Positions 24,929 through 34,924 of a stretch of DNA of 64,000 nt are shown here, piece after piece. Location: the NCBI RefSeq assembly GCF_000812565.1, contig NZ_JTAM01000001.1, positions 186,001-250,000 of the forward strand. Direction: 5' to 3'. Numbering within the stretch: the first letter of the stretch is position 1; every line of letters begins with the position of its first letter. The position numbers and the translations under genes are program-made. The notes beneath the pieces were generated by a model. It worked only from the letters and a program-made list of their open reading frames with translations, did not search any database and had not been told where the DNA came from. This DNA is from Flammeovirga sp. OC4 (GTDB lineage: Bacteria > Bacteroidota > Bacteroidia > Cytophagales > Flammeovirgaceae).

Positions 24929-27169
24929 CTATTTTGTAGTAAAGATGATTTCCTTAGCTCCCACTAAATCTTTGTGAGAAATAAAGTACCCTTTCTTCGT
25001 TTTTCCATTCACTTTGATGGATTGAATATGGTTTGTATTTCCACCTTCTTTTTTAATGACAAGCTCATCAGTTCCCCAAACATCGTTATCTAGTTTGATC
25101 GTCACCTTATCAAAAGCTGGAGTAGTTAAAGCATATTGAGGTGTTGATGGAGCGTCTGGGTAGAAGCCCATCATAGAGAAAACTACCCAAGCTGACATCG
25201 TTCCTGTATCATCGTTTCCGGCAATACCGTCAGGCTTGTTGGTGAAATATTTCTCTCTTAATTCAATTACCTTGTCTTGTGTCTTGTATTCTTTTCCTTT
25301 GATGTAGTTGTAAGCGTAAGGATATGCCATATCAGGCTCATTGGCCATATCAAATTGATCTTTTTCGAAGATCTCATCTAAACGATTGACGAAAGCTTTG
25401 CTGCCGCCAAACTGCTTTACTAAACCAGGAATATCATATTGTACCATTAGGTTGTATTGGTAAGCATTCCCTTCTACGTACCCAATATTGTGCTCAAAAT
25501 TCGCACCGTGTGCTGGATCAAATGGTTCGTGCCATTTACCATCCATGTGTTTTGGTCTTAAGAAGTTCGACTCTTTGTCAAACATCTTTTTATAACCCAT
25601 TGAACGGTTATAGAACTCTTTGTACTTTTCTTGATCACCCAATTCTTTTGCAAACTGAGCAATGCTCCAATCCGCCACCGTGTATTCTAATGTTGTAGAA
25701 ACTGAACCCCAAAGTTTATCTTCTAATTCATCTTCTACAGGAACATAACCGTATTTGATGTAATTGTCTACACATGGTCTTACCGGGTTCCCTCCTTCAA
25801 CAGGGTAAGCTGATTTTAGAATGGCTTCAAATGCTTTCTGCTCATCAAAACCTCTTAGTCCTCTTAAATAAGTATCTGCTACGACGATTGCGGCAGGGTC
25901 ACCTACCATTGTAAATGTTTCTGTTCCGTTTAATTCCCACTTTGGTAACCAACCTGTTTCATCATAAATATCCAACATGGTATTGACCATATTCAATTGT
26001 TGTTCTGGATAAACAAGCGTCATTAATTGGTGCAAGTTTCTGTACGTATCCCAAAGACTGAAAACAGTATAACGTTCACCCTCTGTTTTCTTTGTTTTAC
26101 GCGTTTTTGCTTCAGGATATTCTCCATTTACATCACTCATTACGTTCGGGTGAATCATAGAGTGATAAAGGGCTGTATAAAAAACAGTTTTGTCATCATC
26201 AGAACCACCTTCTACTTCAATTCTTGATAATTTTTCATTCCAATTGTCTTTGGCTCTTTTGGCAATTTCATCAAATGAAACGTTTGAAACTTCTTTTTCT
26301 AAGTTCTCTCTTGCGTTTTCGATACTTACATAAGAAATACCAATTTTCACTTCTACTTCAGTCGCTACTTCAAAATCATAAGAGAAATAAGCTCCTAATG
26401 AATCACCGATTATTGGGTAATAAGCATCTTCAATAATTCTTTGCTGACCATTGTAAGCAGACATCCATTGTGCTTCAATGCCATCAATTTTATTGTGCTG
26501 TTGCCAAACACCTGTTCTATCAGCTTTCTTATTTACTTTCATCACGAAGTAAACCGGGTAAATAGTCTTAGGATTATTATAGCAGAAAGACCCTATCATT
26601 CTCATTCCTTCGATCTCCTGATCGTTGACTACTTTCACCATTGCACCGCTTTCATTAGAAAGGGCTTGACCTAAGTTCAAAAGTAAATTGGCTTTACCTG
26701 CTGGGAATTTATATTTGCTAATCCCTGCTCTTTGTGTCGCTGTCACTTCAGTTGCAACTTGATATTTCTCTAAGAAATTAGAATAATATCCTGCCTTGGC
26801 TGTTTCTTTTGAATAAGTTGTCCCGTATTCTGATGGATGAATATTCAAATCGCCTGTGGTTGGCATTACTATAACAGCTCCTAAATCAGGACAACCTACA
26901 CCGCTTAAATTCACATGGCTATAACCTGTAAAAATGGTATTTTCATAAGCATATGGGAAGGACAACCAATCGCTGTCTTTTTCCATTTTATTGCCTTTGC
27001 CTGATGTATTAAAAGGAACTACTGAAACCATACCTCTTGGTGCAATTGCTCCTGGGTTGGTTGCTCCGTAATTTGAAGTTCCGATAAATGGGTTCACATA
27101 CTCTGTATAATCTTGTGCTAAAAGTGAAGTGCTCAAGAAAAGAGTTAATAAGTAAAATATTTTTTTCAT
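24929..27169 (-). CDS. GH92 alpha-mannosidase, last gene of the N-glycan operon
   Basis: The chosen ATG gives 746 residues with signal peptide MKKIFYLLTLFLSTSLLAQ; the longest frame adds nine residues. The GH92 family comprises calcium-dependent exo-alpha-mannosidases that invert configuration. Family motifs: YTEYVNPFIGTSN at the N-terminus, FSLWDTYRNLHQL, the presumed acid Glu566 in YVEGNAYQYN, and the acidic pair Asp653-Asp654 in GNDDTGTMSAW, the region of the catalytic base. It is predicted to be periplasmic. Its closest neighbour upstream is a second GH92 gene, 63 bases away across a GC-rich hairpin. Linkage specificity (1,2, 1,3 or 1,6) cannot be read by eye. Confidence 0.93.
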   Translation of the reverse strand: MKKIFYLLTLFLSTSLLAQDYTEYVNPFIGTSNYGATNPGAIAPRGMVSVVPFNTSGKGNKMEKDSDWLSFPYAYENTIFTGYSHVNLSGVGCPDLGAVIVMPTTGDLNIHPSEYGTTYSKETAKAGYYSNFLEKYQVATEVTATQRAGISKYKFPAGKANLLLNLGQALSNESGAMVKVVNDQEIEGMRMIGSFCYNNPKTIYPVYFVMKVNKKADRTGVWQQHNKIDGIEAQWMSAYNGQQRIIEDAYYPIIGDSLGAYFSYDFEVATEVEVKIGISYVSIENARENLEKEVSNVSFDEIAKRAKDNWNEKLSRIEVEGGSDDDKTVFYTALYHSMIHPNVMSDVNGEYPEAKTRKTKKTEGERYTVFSLWDTYRNLHQLMTLVYPEQQLNMVNTMLDIYDETGWLPKWELNGTETFTMVGDPAAIVVADTYLRGLRGFDEQKAFEAILKSAYPVEGGNPVRPCVDNYIKYGYVPVEDELEDKLWGSVSTTLEYTVADWSIAQFAKELGDQEKYKEFYNRSMGYKKMFDKESNFLRPKHMDGKWHEPFDPAHGANFEHNIGYVEGNAYQYNLMVQYDIPGLVKQFGGSKAFVNRLDEIFEKDQFDMANEPDMAYPYAYNYIKGKEYKTQDKVIELREKYFTNKPDGIAGNDDTGTMSAWVVFSMMGFYPDAPSTPQYALTTPAFDKVTIKLDNDVWGTDELVIKKEGGNTNHIQSIKVNGKTKKGYFISHKDLVGAKEIIFTTK

Positions 27170-27189
27170 TGCATCTATTTTGAAATTAA

Positions 27190-27218
27190 GCCCCATGCTT
27201 AAGTAATACGCATGGGGC
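27190..27218 (-). other. Intercistronic stem-loop between two GH92 genes
   Basis: GCCCCATGC (27190-27198) pairs perfectly with GCATGGGGC (27210-27218). The stem ends about 20 bases before the downstream start codon on the minus strand. There is no T-tract after it, so it is not a simple terminator and may affect mRNA stability or translation. Confidence 0.65.
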
Positions 27219-27232
27219 CTTTATAATTGGCT

Positions 27233-30200
27233 TTATTCAATCACTAATTCATCTGTAAACATCCATGGTGTGTTTCCTGCACCTAAATGCCAAGTTGGTA
27301 ATTTCTCGAATGGCTCTGCTACCACTTTTACATATTGGTACGTGCCGTTCACTTCTGCCGAGAATCTTGTTACGCTGATCACTGGGTGATCATTTGGCAT
27401 TTCAACTGTTTGTTGACTTACCTCAGTAAATTCTTTGCCGTCTTTTGAAACGTAGAATGTGATTTTTTGAGGTAAGAATAACCATGAAGAGGTGTTTTCC
27501 AAGAAGCCCATAGACAATTGGTGTAATTGTTTTGGCTCACCTAAATCAACAACAGCTTCTAAGTCTTGTCCTGAAACGCCATCCCACTTACCGTCTCTTA
27601 AGTTATCTGACGCATATTCTCCATTCAGAATACCCTTATCACCAGCATCATATGAAGCGTTTTTCTCATAGTTGATCGTCAACTTAGGGAATTCTTCACC
27701 TGTATTGTAATACGATTTTTTGAAATCAAATTCTGATACTTTGCTTGACGCACCGTGTTCGTTGATTGCAATTGCTTTTACCATTGTTGATTGGTCCAAA
27801 GTAAATGCTTCATTGTATTCTGTAGAAGACGCTGAAGGTGTAGAACCATCCAATGTATAGTAAATTTTCACTTCAGGAGTGATGCATTTCAAACCAACTG
27901 TAGCAGTTGTATTAAAGATTACTGATTTATTTGTGATTGCCGGGCGGAAAACTTGCTCTTTTACTTCTAATAATTCAGCTTCTTCAGCAGGAGTAATCGC
28001 ATAAGAAACTGGACGGCTTTCTTTTGCCTCACCCCATGTTGATTTTGAGGCTCCCATTTCAAATGTGATTTTTCCACCTTCTTCAATTTGCTGATGTGTG
28101 ATAAATGATTTATCAAACGGGTTACCATTTAAAGTTGCACCTTGGATATAAAGATTATTGATGTCGTTGTTTTTCGCTTCAATCACGAAATCGTTTCCAT
28201 TATCTAAGTGAATGGTTACTTTTGAGAAAATCGGGCTACCAATGATATACTCTCCGTTAGCGGGGTTTACAGGATAAAAGCCCATTGCTGAGAACACGTA
28301 CCAAGCCGACATCTGACCACAATCTTCATTACCTGAAAGACCATCTCTTTCGGCAGTGTACATTTCATCCATCACCTGACGGATTCTTGCTTGTGTTTTA
28401 GAAGGCTGACCTGCATAGTTGTATAAATAAATGGCGTGGTGCGATGGCTCATTACCTTGTGCATACTGTCCAATCAAACCTGTTACATCATGTGCCATAT
28501 GGTTATCATTTACAGCTTCTTGCTCAAACATTTCGTCTACTTTAGCTACAAAACCAGCGTCACCACCATGCAATTCAATCAGGCCGTTTACGTCTTGTGG
28601 AGCAAAGAAGTTATAATGCCATGCATTTCCTTCAGTATATTCACCAGCTCCTAATAAAGAAATATTCATTGGGTCAAAAGGTGTCACCCAGTTACCATAT
28701 AAATCTTTTCCTCTGATAAAACCTGTTTCTTCATTGAACAATAATTTGTAGTTCAATGCTCTATTGCTATACTTTTTGTAATCTTCTGTTTTACCCAAAC
28801 GCTTTGCTACTTGAGCTACCGTCCACATATCATAAGCATATTCCACTTGTTTAGAAACGGAGTTCGCTTCTTTTTCCATTGGAATATAACCTTCAGCATT
28901 AAACCAGTTCAATCCTCTTCTTGGATCTTCAGCAGCAGCTACTAATGCCTCATATGCTTTTTGTTCATCAAAATTAGTTTGACCTTTTAGCATAGCATCC
29001 ACAATTACAGGCGCTGAGTGGAATCCAATCATTGTTCCTGTTTCATTAGCAGCTAATTCCCAAACCGGCAACTGACCTGATTGCTCATATTTTGCCAACA
29101 TTGATTTAATGAAATCATTGTTTTCTTTTGGCGATGTTAACGTAAATAATGGATGCGTTGCACGGAAAGTATCCCATAAAGAGAATAGCGTGTAGTTTGT
29201 AAACCCTTCCGCTTTATGAATTTTATGATCCATACCTCTGTACTGATGATCAACGTCCATGAATACGTTTGGAACCGTCATAGAATGGTATAAAGAAGTA
29301 TAGAAAATAGTACGTTGTACTTGATCACCACCTTCTACTTCAATTTTTGATAATTTCTCATTCCAAGTTAAATCAGCTTGTCTTTTTACAGCCTCAAAGT
29401 CGAACCCTTGAGTTTCTGCTTCCATATTTTTACGAGCACCGTCAATTGATACGGAAGAAATGGCTACTTTTACCACAATTTCTTCATCCAATTTTGTATC
29501 ATAATTGATCACGGCTTTCACATCATCACCTTCCACTTTGGTAGCGTTATTGATCAATTCACCACCTTTTACACCCTGGATCGATTTGAAAGGTTTTGAG
29601 AATTGAGCTACAAAATAAATGTACTGATCTCTTGCCCAACCTGATGAACGTCTTAAACCGACAATTTCATTATCTCCATTCACTTGGAACCATGTCTCTC
29701 TTGCTGTATCAGAAATACCATGCTTTAGATCTAAGATGATATGTGATGCATCAGACTCTGGGAAAGTGTAACGGTGCACACCTACTCTTGTTGTGGCTGT
29801 TAACTCTGCTAATACTTTGTAATCTTCTAAAAATACTGAATAATAACCTGGGTTAGCTTGTTCCTTGACATGCTCAAAACGTGAACGGTATCCTTCATCA
29901 GGATTAGCTTTAGAGCCTGGTTCAGTTTTGATCTTACCCACTGTTGGCATTAATAAAATATCTCCATAATCTCCGCCACCTGTTCCTTGCAAGTGGGTAT
30001 GTGAAAATCCCATAACAGAAGAATCTGAAACGTGATATCCAGAACTCCAGTCCCATCCTTCAACACCTGTATCGGGACTTAACTGTACCATACCAAATGG
30101 CACCGTAGCACCAGGGAAGGTATGTCCATGACCACCTGTTCCTATAAACGGATCAACATATTTTGTGTATGAAATAATTTCTGGCTCATCTTGAGCACTA

Positions 30201-30277
30201 CTTGCAACGTTATTTAGATGGGACACACACCCAAAAAGGAGTGGAATCCACAATAAAGAAATGGAGAATCGATTCAT
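27233..30277 (-). CDS. GH92 alpha-mannosidase lipoprotein with C-terminal binding modules
   Basis: At 1014 residues this is about 270 longer than its two GH92 paralogues in the operon. It starts with a lipoprotein signal (LLWIPLLFGC, lipidated Cys17). The GH92 core has YTKYVDPFIGTGGHGHTFPG, YTLFSLWDTFRATHPL, Glu549 in YTEGNAWHYN and Glu651-Asp652 in GNEDCGQMSAW. After the core come a chitobiase-type C-terminal domain (about 790-860, with IYYTLDGSTPSASSTEY) and a discoidin/F5-8-type-C-like module (about 880-1014). The last module resembles that of the adjacent GH20. It should be anchored in a membrane facing the periplasm or cell surface, trimming mannose from N-glycans. Confidence 0.93.
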   Translation of the reverse strand: MNRFSISLLWIPLLFGCVSHLNNVASSAQDEPEIISYTKYVDPFIGTGGHGHTFPGATVPFGMVQLSPDTGVEGWDWSSGYHVSDSSVMGFSHTHLQGTGGGDYGDILLMPTVGKIKTEPGSKANPDEGYRSRFEHVKEQANPGYYSVFLEDYKVLAELTATTRVGVHRYTFPESDASHIILDLKHGISDTARETWFQVNGDNEIVGLRRSSGWARDQYIYFVAQFSKPFKSIQGVKGGELINNATKVEGDDVKAVINYDTKLDEEIVVKVAISSVSIDGARKNMEAETQGFDFEAVKRQADLTWNEKLSKIEVEGGDQVQRTIFYTSLYHSMTVPNVFMDVDHQYRGMDHKIHKAEGFTNYTLFSLWDTFRATHPLFTLTSPKENNDFIKSMLAKYEQSGQLPVWELAANETGTMIGFHSAPVIVDAMLKGQTNFDEQKAYEALVAAAEDPRRGLNWFNAEGYIPMEKEANSVSKQVEYAYDMWTVAQVAKRLGKTEDYKKYSNRALNYKLLFNEETGFIRGKDLYGNWVTPFDPMNISLLGAGEYTEGNAWHYNFFAPQDVNGLIELHGGDAGFVAKVDEMFEQEAVNDNHMAHDVTGLIGQYAQGNEPSHHAIYLYNYAGQPSKTQARIRQVMDEMYTAERDGLSGNEDCGQMSAWYVFSAMGFYPVNPANGEYIIGSPIFSKVTIHLDNGNDFVIEAKNNDINNLYIQGATLNGNPFDKSFITHQQIEEGGKITFEMGASKSTWGEAKESRPVSYAITPAEEAELLEVKEQVFRPAITNKSVIFNTTATVGLKCITPEVKIYYTLDGSTPSASSTEYNEAFTLDQSTMVKAIAINEHGASSKVSEFDFKKSYYNTGEEFPKLTINYEKNASYDAGDKGILNGEYASDNLRDGKWDGVSGQDLEAVVDLGEPKQLHQLSMGFLENTSSWLFLPQKITFYVSKDGKEFTEVSQQTVEMPNDHPVISVTRFSAEVNGTYQYVKVVAEPFEKLPTWHLGAGNTPWMFTDELVIE

Positions 30278-30304
30278 TGTTTATTAATAGTAAAGTATAT
30301 ATTG

Positions 30305-30323
30305 AAGAACCAAGGCAGTTCTT
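30305..30323 (-). other. Small intercistronic stem-loop overlapping the GH20 stop codon
   Basis: AAGAAC (30305-30310) pairs with GTTCTT (30318-30323) around a 7-base loop. It overlaps the GH20 stop and precedes the GH92 start by about 28 bases. The stem is weak; its interest is that it is the middle one of three such junctions. Confidence 0.35.
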
Positions 30324-32514
30324 ATTGTATGATAATCTCGTCGATAAATAACCAAGCTGGCTTACCTGCCCCCAGATGTCCTTTTGGAAGTGGCCCGCCG
30401 TTGGTATAGATAATTTTGATTGATTTGATGGCTTTCGCTTTTGATAAACCTTCCCAATTATAAATTAATACGTCACCATCACTGGAAATGGCGTCCGTTT
30501 TAAATTTATTAGCAGATTTATACTTTTTTCCATCTTTAGAATAAAGCACTTCCACCTCCTTTGGAGCCATAATCCAAGACCCCACTTCATCATAAGCACG
30601 AAGTTGAATTGCTGAAATCGAGGTTGGTACATCAAAAGTCAATGTGGCTGTTACATCTTCCCCATTGAAGCCTATCCAGCTTTCATCACTGAACTTCGAT
30701 TCAAAACCTAATCTTCCGTCGATCAAACCTTCTACTCCTGCTTTGTGATAAGGTTTTGAAGGTGCTGTTGATAATTCAATGTTGGCTTGGTTGGCTAAAT
30801 GCATCACGAAGTTGGAAGAAACAGGATCACCATAAGCTTTTCCATTTCTAAAACCTTGAATGATAATCTTCCCTGTTTCTTTCACTTCTATTGCTTCATT
30901 ATAATCAACAAACACTTCTGATGAAGGCTTTTTATATTTTAAAGTCACACCCTCTATTAAAGCTTGGGCCTGTACTTTTAATTCTCCAATATGATTCAAA
31001 ATTTCAACATCCAACACTTTTGAAGATGGACCATATTCTACTCCTTTTGAATCCAAGTATGTATATTCTTTTTCTAATCTTTCAGCGAAATTATCGAAGC
31101 CTTGTTTTTGTCCTACCCAAAGCGCTTCAGAGAAAGCAATGATTCTTGGGAAAACCATAAAATCCAAGCGGGCATTATCAGGAATTCTTTCCGTCCAAAC
31201 TGTACATTCACCACCCAATACATGATGGTGTTTCTCCTTTGCTAAATCTGAAGGTACAGGCTGATAGTTGTACACTTGCTTCACATCCGTCGTCACAATG
31301 TCATAATCAAAATAACACATTCCTGTAGGTGATACGATGACATCATTCCCCATTTCAGCAATTTTTCTTACAGCATCTTTATCATGAAAATCTCTCCACA
31401 ACTGTACTGTTGCGGTTTCCGATAATCCTCCTTCAAGAATCTCATCCCAACCTGTCATTTTCTTTCCATTGGCATTCACCATTTTCTCTACTCTTTTAAT
31501 AAAGTAGCTTTGCAGTTCGTGTTCGTCTTCTAAACCTTCTGCTTTGATCTTTCCTTGGCATTTCGGACATTCTTTCCATCTTGCTTTAGGGCACTCATCC
31601 CCACCTATGTGCATGTATTTTGACGGGAACAATGGCATAATTTCATCCAGAATATTTTGAACAAACTCATAAGTCCTTTCATTACCAGCACATAAAACAT
31701 CTTCATGGACACCCCATTCTGTTTGTACCTCAAAAGGACCTCCTGTACATGAAAATTCTGGATAAGAAGCCAATGCCGCTACCATATGACCTGGCATATC
31801 AATTTCAGGAATTACTTCAATTCCTCTTTTCGTTGCATATGCTACTACTTCTTTGATTTCTTCTTGAGTGTAAAAGCCACCGTATCTTGTTCCGTCTTTT
31901 TCAGTTCTGTAAGCTGAGTTCTCTGTTAATTGCGGGTATTGTTTCACTTCAATTCTCCAACCTTGATCCTCAGTCAAGTGCCAATGGAATTTGTTCATTT
32001 TATAATGTGCCATTAAATCTAAATACGACTTGATGGTCTCCACATCAAAAAAGTGTCTACTTACATCCAACATCATTCCTCTCCAAGCAAACTTTGGAGC
32101 ATCATCAATTACAACTGCAGGAACTTCTAAAGTACTTCCTACAAGTTGTAAAAGTGATACAGAACCGTTGATAATACCTTTTGTAGTTTTCGCTTTAAGT
32201 TGAATTGAATTTTCGGTTACCGCTAATCGGTACCCTTCCTCCTCTTTTATATCATTAGTTTGAGAAAAGAGAATTGTAGCCTCTTCACTATTTTGCACCA
32301 CTTGTAATACAATGCCTGTTTGAAACTTTATTTCATTAATGAAATGATTCGTATCAAAATTTTCATCCTCAACAAATAGTGTGGTATTGTTAGATAACTC
32401 AAATTGGCCTTCATTCCACTTCACCTCTTGAGGATATGGGATAAGTGTTGGTTTGTTTTGTGCAAAAACAAAACCTTGAACCAAAAGTAATATTGCTAGT
32501 AAGTTTAATTTCAT
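30322..32514 (-). CDS. GH20 beta-N-acetylhexosaminidase
   Basis: The 730-residue protein has a signal peptide (1-19, ending GFVFAQ), an N-terminal GH20b domain (about 20-140) and the catalytic barrel from about 143, containing FAWRGMMLDVSRHFFD, NKFHWHLTEDQGWRIEV and the catalytic pair Asp306-Glu307 in HIGGDECPKARW. GH20 enzymes use substrate-assisted catalysis to release terminal GlcNAc or GalNAc. C-terminal to the barrel are a beta-domain and a discoidin-like module ending HLGAGKPAWLFIDEIIIQ, related to the end of the adjacent GH92. In this operon the expected job is to remove beta-linked GlcNAc from N-glycans, including the chitobiose core after mannose trimming. Confidence 0.95.
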   Translation of the reverse strand: MKLNLLAILLLVQGFVFAQNKPTLIPYPQEVKWNEGQFELSNNTTLFVEDENFDTNHFINEIKFQTGIVLQVVQNSEEATILFSQTNDIKEEEGYRLAVTENSIQLKAKTTKGIINGSVSLLQLVGSTLEVPAVVIDDAPKFAWRGMMLDVSRHFFDVETIKSYLDLMAHYKMNKFHWHLTEDQGWRIEVKQYPQLTENSAYRTEKDGTRYGGFYTQEEIKEVVAYATKRGIEVIPEIDMPGHMVAALASYPEFSCTGGPFEVQTEWGVHEDVLCAGNERTYEFVQNILDEIMPLFPSKYMHIGGDECPKARWKECPKCQGKIKAEGLEDEHELQSYFIKRVEKMVNANGKKMTGWDEILEGGLSETATVQLWRDFHDKDAVRKIAEMGNDVIVSPTGMCYFDYDIVTTDVKQVYNYQPVPSDLAKEKHHHVLGGECTVWTERIPDNARLDFMVFPRIIAFSEALWVGQKQGFDNFAERLEKEYTYLDSKGVEYGPSSKVLDVEILNHIGELKVQAQALIEGVTLKYKKPSSEVFVDYNEAIEVKETGKIIIQGFRNGKAYGDPVSSNFVMHLANQANIELSTAPSKPYHKAGVEGLIDGRLGFESKFSDESWIGFNGEDVTATLTFDVPTSISAIQLRAYDEVGSWIMAPKEVEVLYSKDGKKYKSANKFKTDAISSDGDVLIYNWEGLSKAKAIKSIKIIYTNGGPLPKGHLGAGKPAWLFIDEIIIQ

Positions 32515-32561
32515 TTCAGATTTGTTTAATGGATTAGTTAAGTCTTAGTAGTAGATTTTTA

Positions 32562-32601
32562 ATCATCATCACCCGCAACTGATGCCATGGGTGATGATGA
32601 T
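32562..32601 (-). other. 13-bp intercistronic stem-loop between GH92 and GH20 genes
   Basis: ATCATCATCACCC (32562-32574) is perfectly complementary to GGGTGATGATGAT (32589-32601), with a 14-base loop. On the transcribed strand no T-run follows. It may be a processing or stabilising hairpin, or a partial terminator that lowers expression of the distal genes. Confidence 0.7.
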
Positions 32602-32642
32602 ATTTTATAGGACTTTTACTGAAGGTGGCCCTAATTTTTATA

Positions 32643-34868
32643 TTAAATGAACTCTAAAGTTCCTCCTTTCATTAATTCGTTGTGACTGATCTTCCAACCT
32701 TTGATTTCCTCTCCATTGAAAAGAACTTTCTTCACTGTTGGCTTAGCATCAGAAACAGTTTTAGCAACAATTTTCAATGTATTACCATTACCCAATTGAA
32801 CCGTAGCGTTATTGAATAAAGGCGTTCCTAAGTCATACATTGCATTACCTGGGTTTACGGGGTAAATACCAATTGAACTTAAGATAAACCATGATGACAT
32901 CTGACCGCAATCCTCATTACCACATACGCCGTCAGGTGTTGACTTGTATTGCGTATTCATGATTTCACGGATCAATTTCTGTCCTTTTTCAGGCTTGTTG
33001 ATGTAGTTGTATAAATAAGCTACGTGGTGACTTGGCTCGTTACCGTGTGCGTATTGACCAATCATACCTGTTGAGAAAATTGGTAACTCATCTTCTGGGG
33101 CTGGGTAGTAAGTGAACATTGAATCTAATCTTTGCTCAAAACGATCTGCTCCACCCATTGCGTCAATCAATCCTTCGATGTTTTGTGGTACATAGAAGAA
33201 ATATTGCCATGCGTTACTTTCGCAGAAATGATCTGTATAATCTTTAGGAAGGAAATCTTTGATAAAGTCACCTTTTCTATCTTTTGGACGCATAAATGAA
33301 GATTCCTCATCATATACATGTCTCCAGTTTTCGGCACGTTTCGCGAAGTATTTATAATCGTCCTCTTTTCCTAGTGCTTTCGCAAATTCAGCTATACACC
33401 AGTCATCATAAGCGTATTCTAAAGTTTTTGAAACTGACCAGTTTTCGTGATCAAAATTTAACGGCACATAACCTAATTTGATATAATCCGCCATTGCATC
33501 TCCTTTCTCATTCATTGCTGAAGCTTTACATGCTTCATATGCTTTTTCAACATCAAAACCTTTGATTCCTTTGAAATAAGCATCAGTAATTACAGGAACA
33601 GCGTGGTACCCAATCATCATGTTTGTTTCATTACCTTTCATTGACCATACAGGCAATAAACCTGTTTCGTCATATTGAGAAAGGAATGAGTTAATCATAT
33701 CTGGTACTCTCTGCGTATGGATCATAGTATACAGCGGGTGTACAGCTCTATAAGTATCCCATAAAGAGAAGGTATCGTATTTTTTATAACCTTTTGCGAC
33801 GTGATTTTTTTGATCCGCACCTTTGTAAGCACCATCAACATCTGAATGTAAAGTTGGAGCCAATAATGATTGATACATTGCTGTATAGAATACTTTCAAA
33901 TGCTCCTCATTCATAGAAGAAACTTTGATTTTTTCTAATTCTGTTTCCCAAGTATCCGATGCATCTTTTCTTACTTGATCAAAATCCCAAGTTGTATTTT
34001 CAGCCGCTAAGTTCTTTTGAGCTCCTTCAATACTTGATGATGAAAGAGCCACCTTTACTAAGACTTCATTTTTATCATTTGGTGTATCAAAATTGAAATA
34101 ACCTCTTGTTTTCAAAGCCTGGATCTCATTACCTTCCACTACTTTCATATCATTTCCTTTTACAGAATTCACTAATTGATAAGAAGTGAATGGAACACTG
34201 AATTTCGCTACAAAATATTCTTTTTGGACAGGTGCCCATCCTGACGAAAATCTATAACCAACTACTGTTTGATTGTCGATTACTTTCAAATATGTATCTG
34301 TAGGACCATCCCAGTTCAAGGCATAACCTAAGTTGATATAAATTTGAGATTTATCGTCCTTCGGGAAAGTATATTTATGAAAACCAGTTCTAGATGTGGC
34401 TGTCATTTCAGCGTGGATATCATAATCCAATAGATCTACTGCATAATAACCTGGTTCTGCCTCTTCTTGATCATGTGAAAACAAAGATACAGGACGAACG
34501 TTACCATTTTCAGTGATGGTTCTGTCAGATTTACTATTGAAAGGCATCACCAAAATATCGTATAAATCTCCTGCACCTGTACCTGACAAGTGAGTATGAG
34601 AAAAACCTGCAATTGTTGAATCTGGCCAGAAATATCCTGCGATTCTATCCCATCCACCATAACCGTTGTCTGGCGAAAGTTGTACCATACCATGAGGAAC
34701 AGTAGCTCCTGGATAAGTATTACCTGGACCATCTGTCCCAACAAAAGGATTAACGTAATCTGTATATCTTACTTTTTTTGAAGATGTCTGTTCCTTCTCA
34801 GAAGAAGTACAAGCACCTAAGAAAGGTAGGATTAATAAAGCTAGTAAGGCTGACCTTAATTTAATCAT
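32643..34868 (-). CDS. GH92 alpha-mannosidase lipoprotein
   Basis: The 741-residue protein has a lipoprotein signal (LLALLILPFLGAC, lipidated Cys20). GH92 features include YTDYVNPFVGTDGPGNTYPG, YDTFSLWDTYRAVHPL, Glu550 in FCESNAWQYFF (a Ser replaces the Gly found in the paralogues) and Glu652-Asp653 in GNEDCGQMSSW. The catalytic residues are therefore intact. It is the second gene of the operon, 56 bases after the aspartylglucosaminidase gene. Three divergent GH92 proteins in one operon are consistent with different alpha-mannosyl linkages of a branched high-mannose glycan; the assignment of each is not possible by eye. Confidence 0.93.
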   Translation of the reverse strand: MIKLRSALLALLILPFLGACTSSEKEQTSSKKVRYTDYVNPFVGTDGPGNTYPGATVPHGMVQLSPDNGYGGWDRIAGYFWPDSTIAGFSHTHLSGTGAGDLYDILVMPFNSKSDRTITENGNVRPVSLFSHDQEEAEPGYYAVDLLDYDIHAEMTATSRTGFHKYTFPKDDKSQIYINLGYALNWDGPTDTYLKVIDNQTVVGYRFSSGWAPVQKEYFVAKFSVPFTSYQLVNSVKGNDMKVVEGNEIQALKTRGYFNFDTPNDKNEVLVKVALSSSSIEGAQKNLAAENTTWDFDQVRKDASDTWETELEKIKVSSMNEEHLKVFYTAMYQSLLAPTLHSDVDGAYKGADQKNHVAKGYKKYDTFSLWDTYRAVHPLYTMIHTQRVPDMINSFLSQYDETGLLPVWSMKGNETNMMIGYHAVPVITDAYFKGIKGFDVEKAYEACKASAMNEKGDAMADYIKLGYVPLNFDHENWSVSKTLEYAYDDWCIAEFAKALGKEDDYKYFAKRAENWRHVYDEESSFMRPKDRKGDFIKDFLPKDYTDHFCESNAWQYFFYVPQNIEGLIDAMGGADRFEQRLDSMFTYYPAPEDELPIFSTGMIGQYAHGNEPSHHVAYLYNYINKPEKGQKLIREIMNTQYKSTPDGVCGNEDCGQMSSWFILSSIGIYPVNPGNAMYDLGTPLFNNATVQLGNGNTLKIVAKTVSDAKPTVKKVLFNGEEIKGWKISHNELMKGGTLEFI

Positions 34869-34924
34869 CGATAAGGGTAGTTATTGTTATAAGTAATTTT
34901 GATTTTAGTGAGAATAAGTCAATG

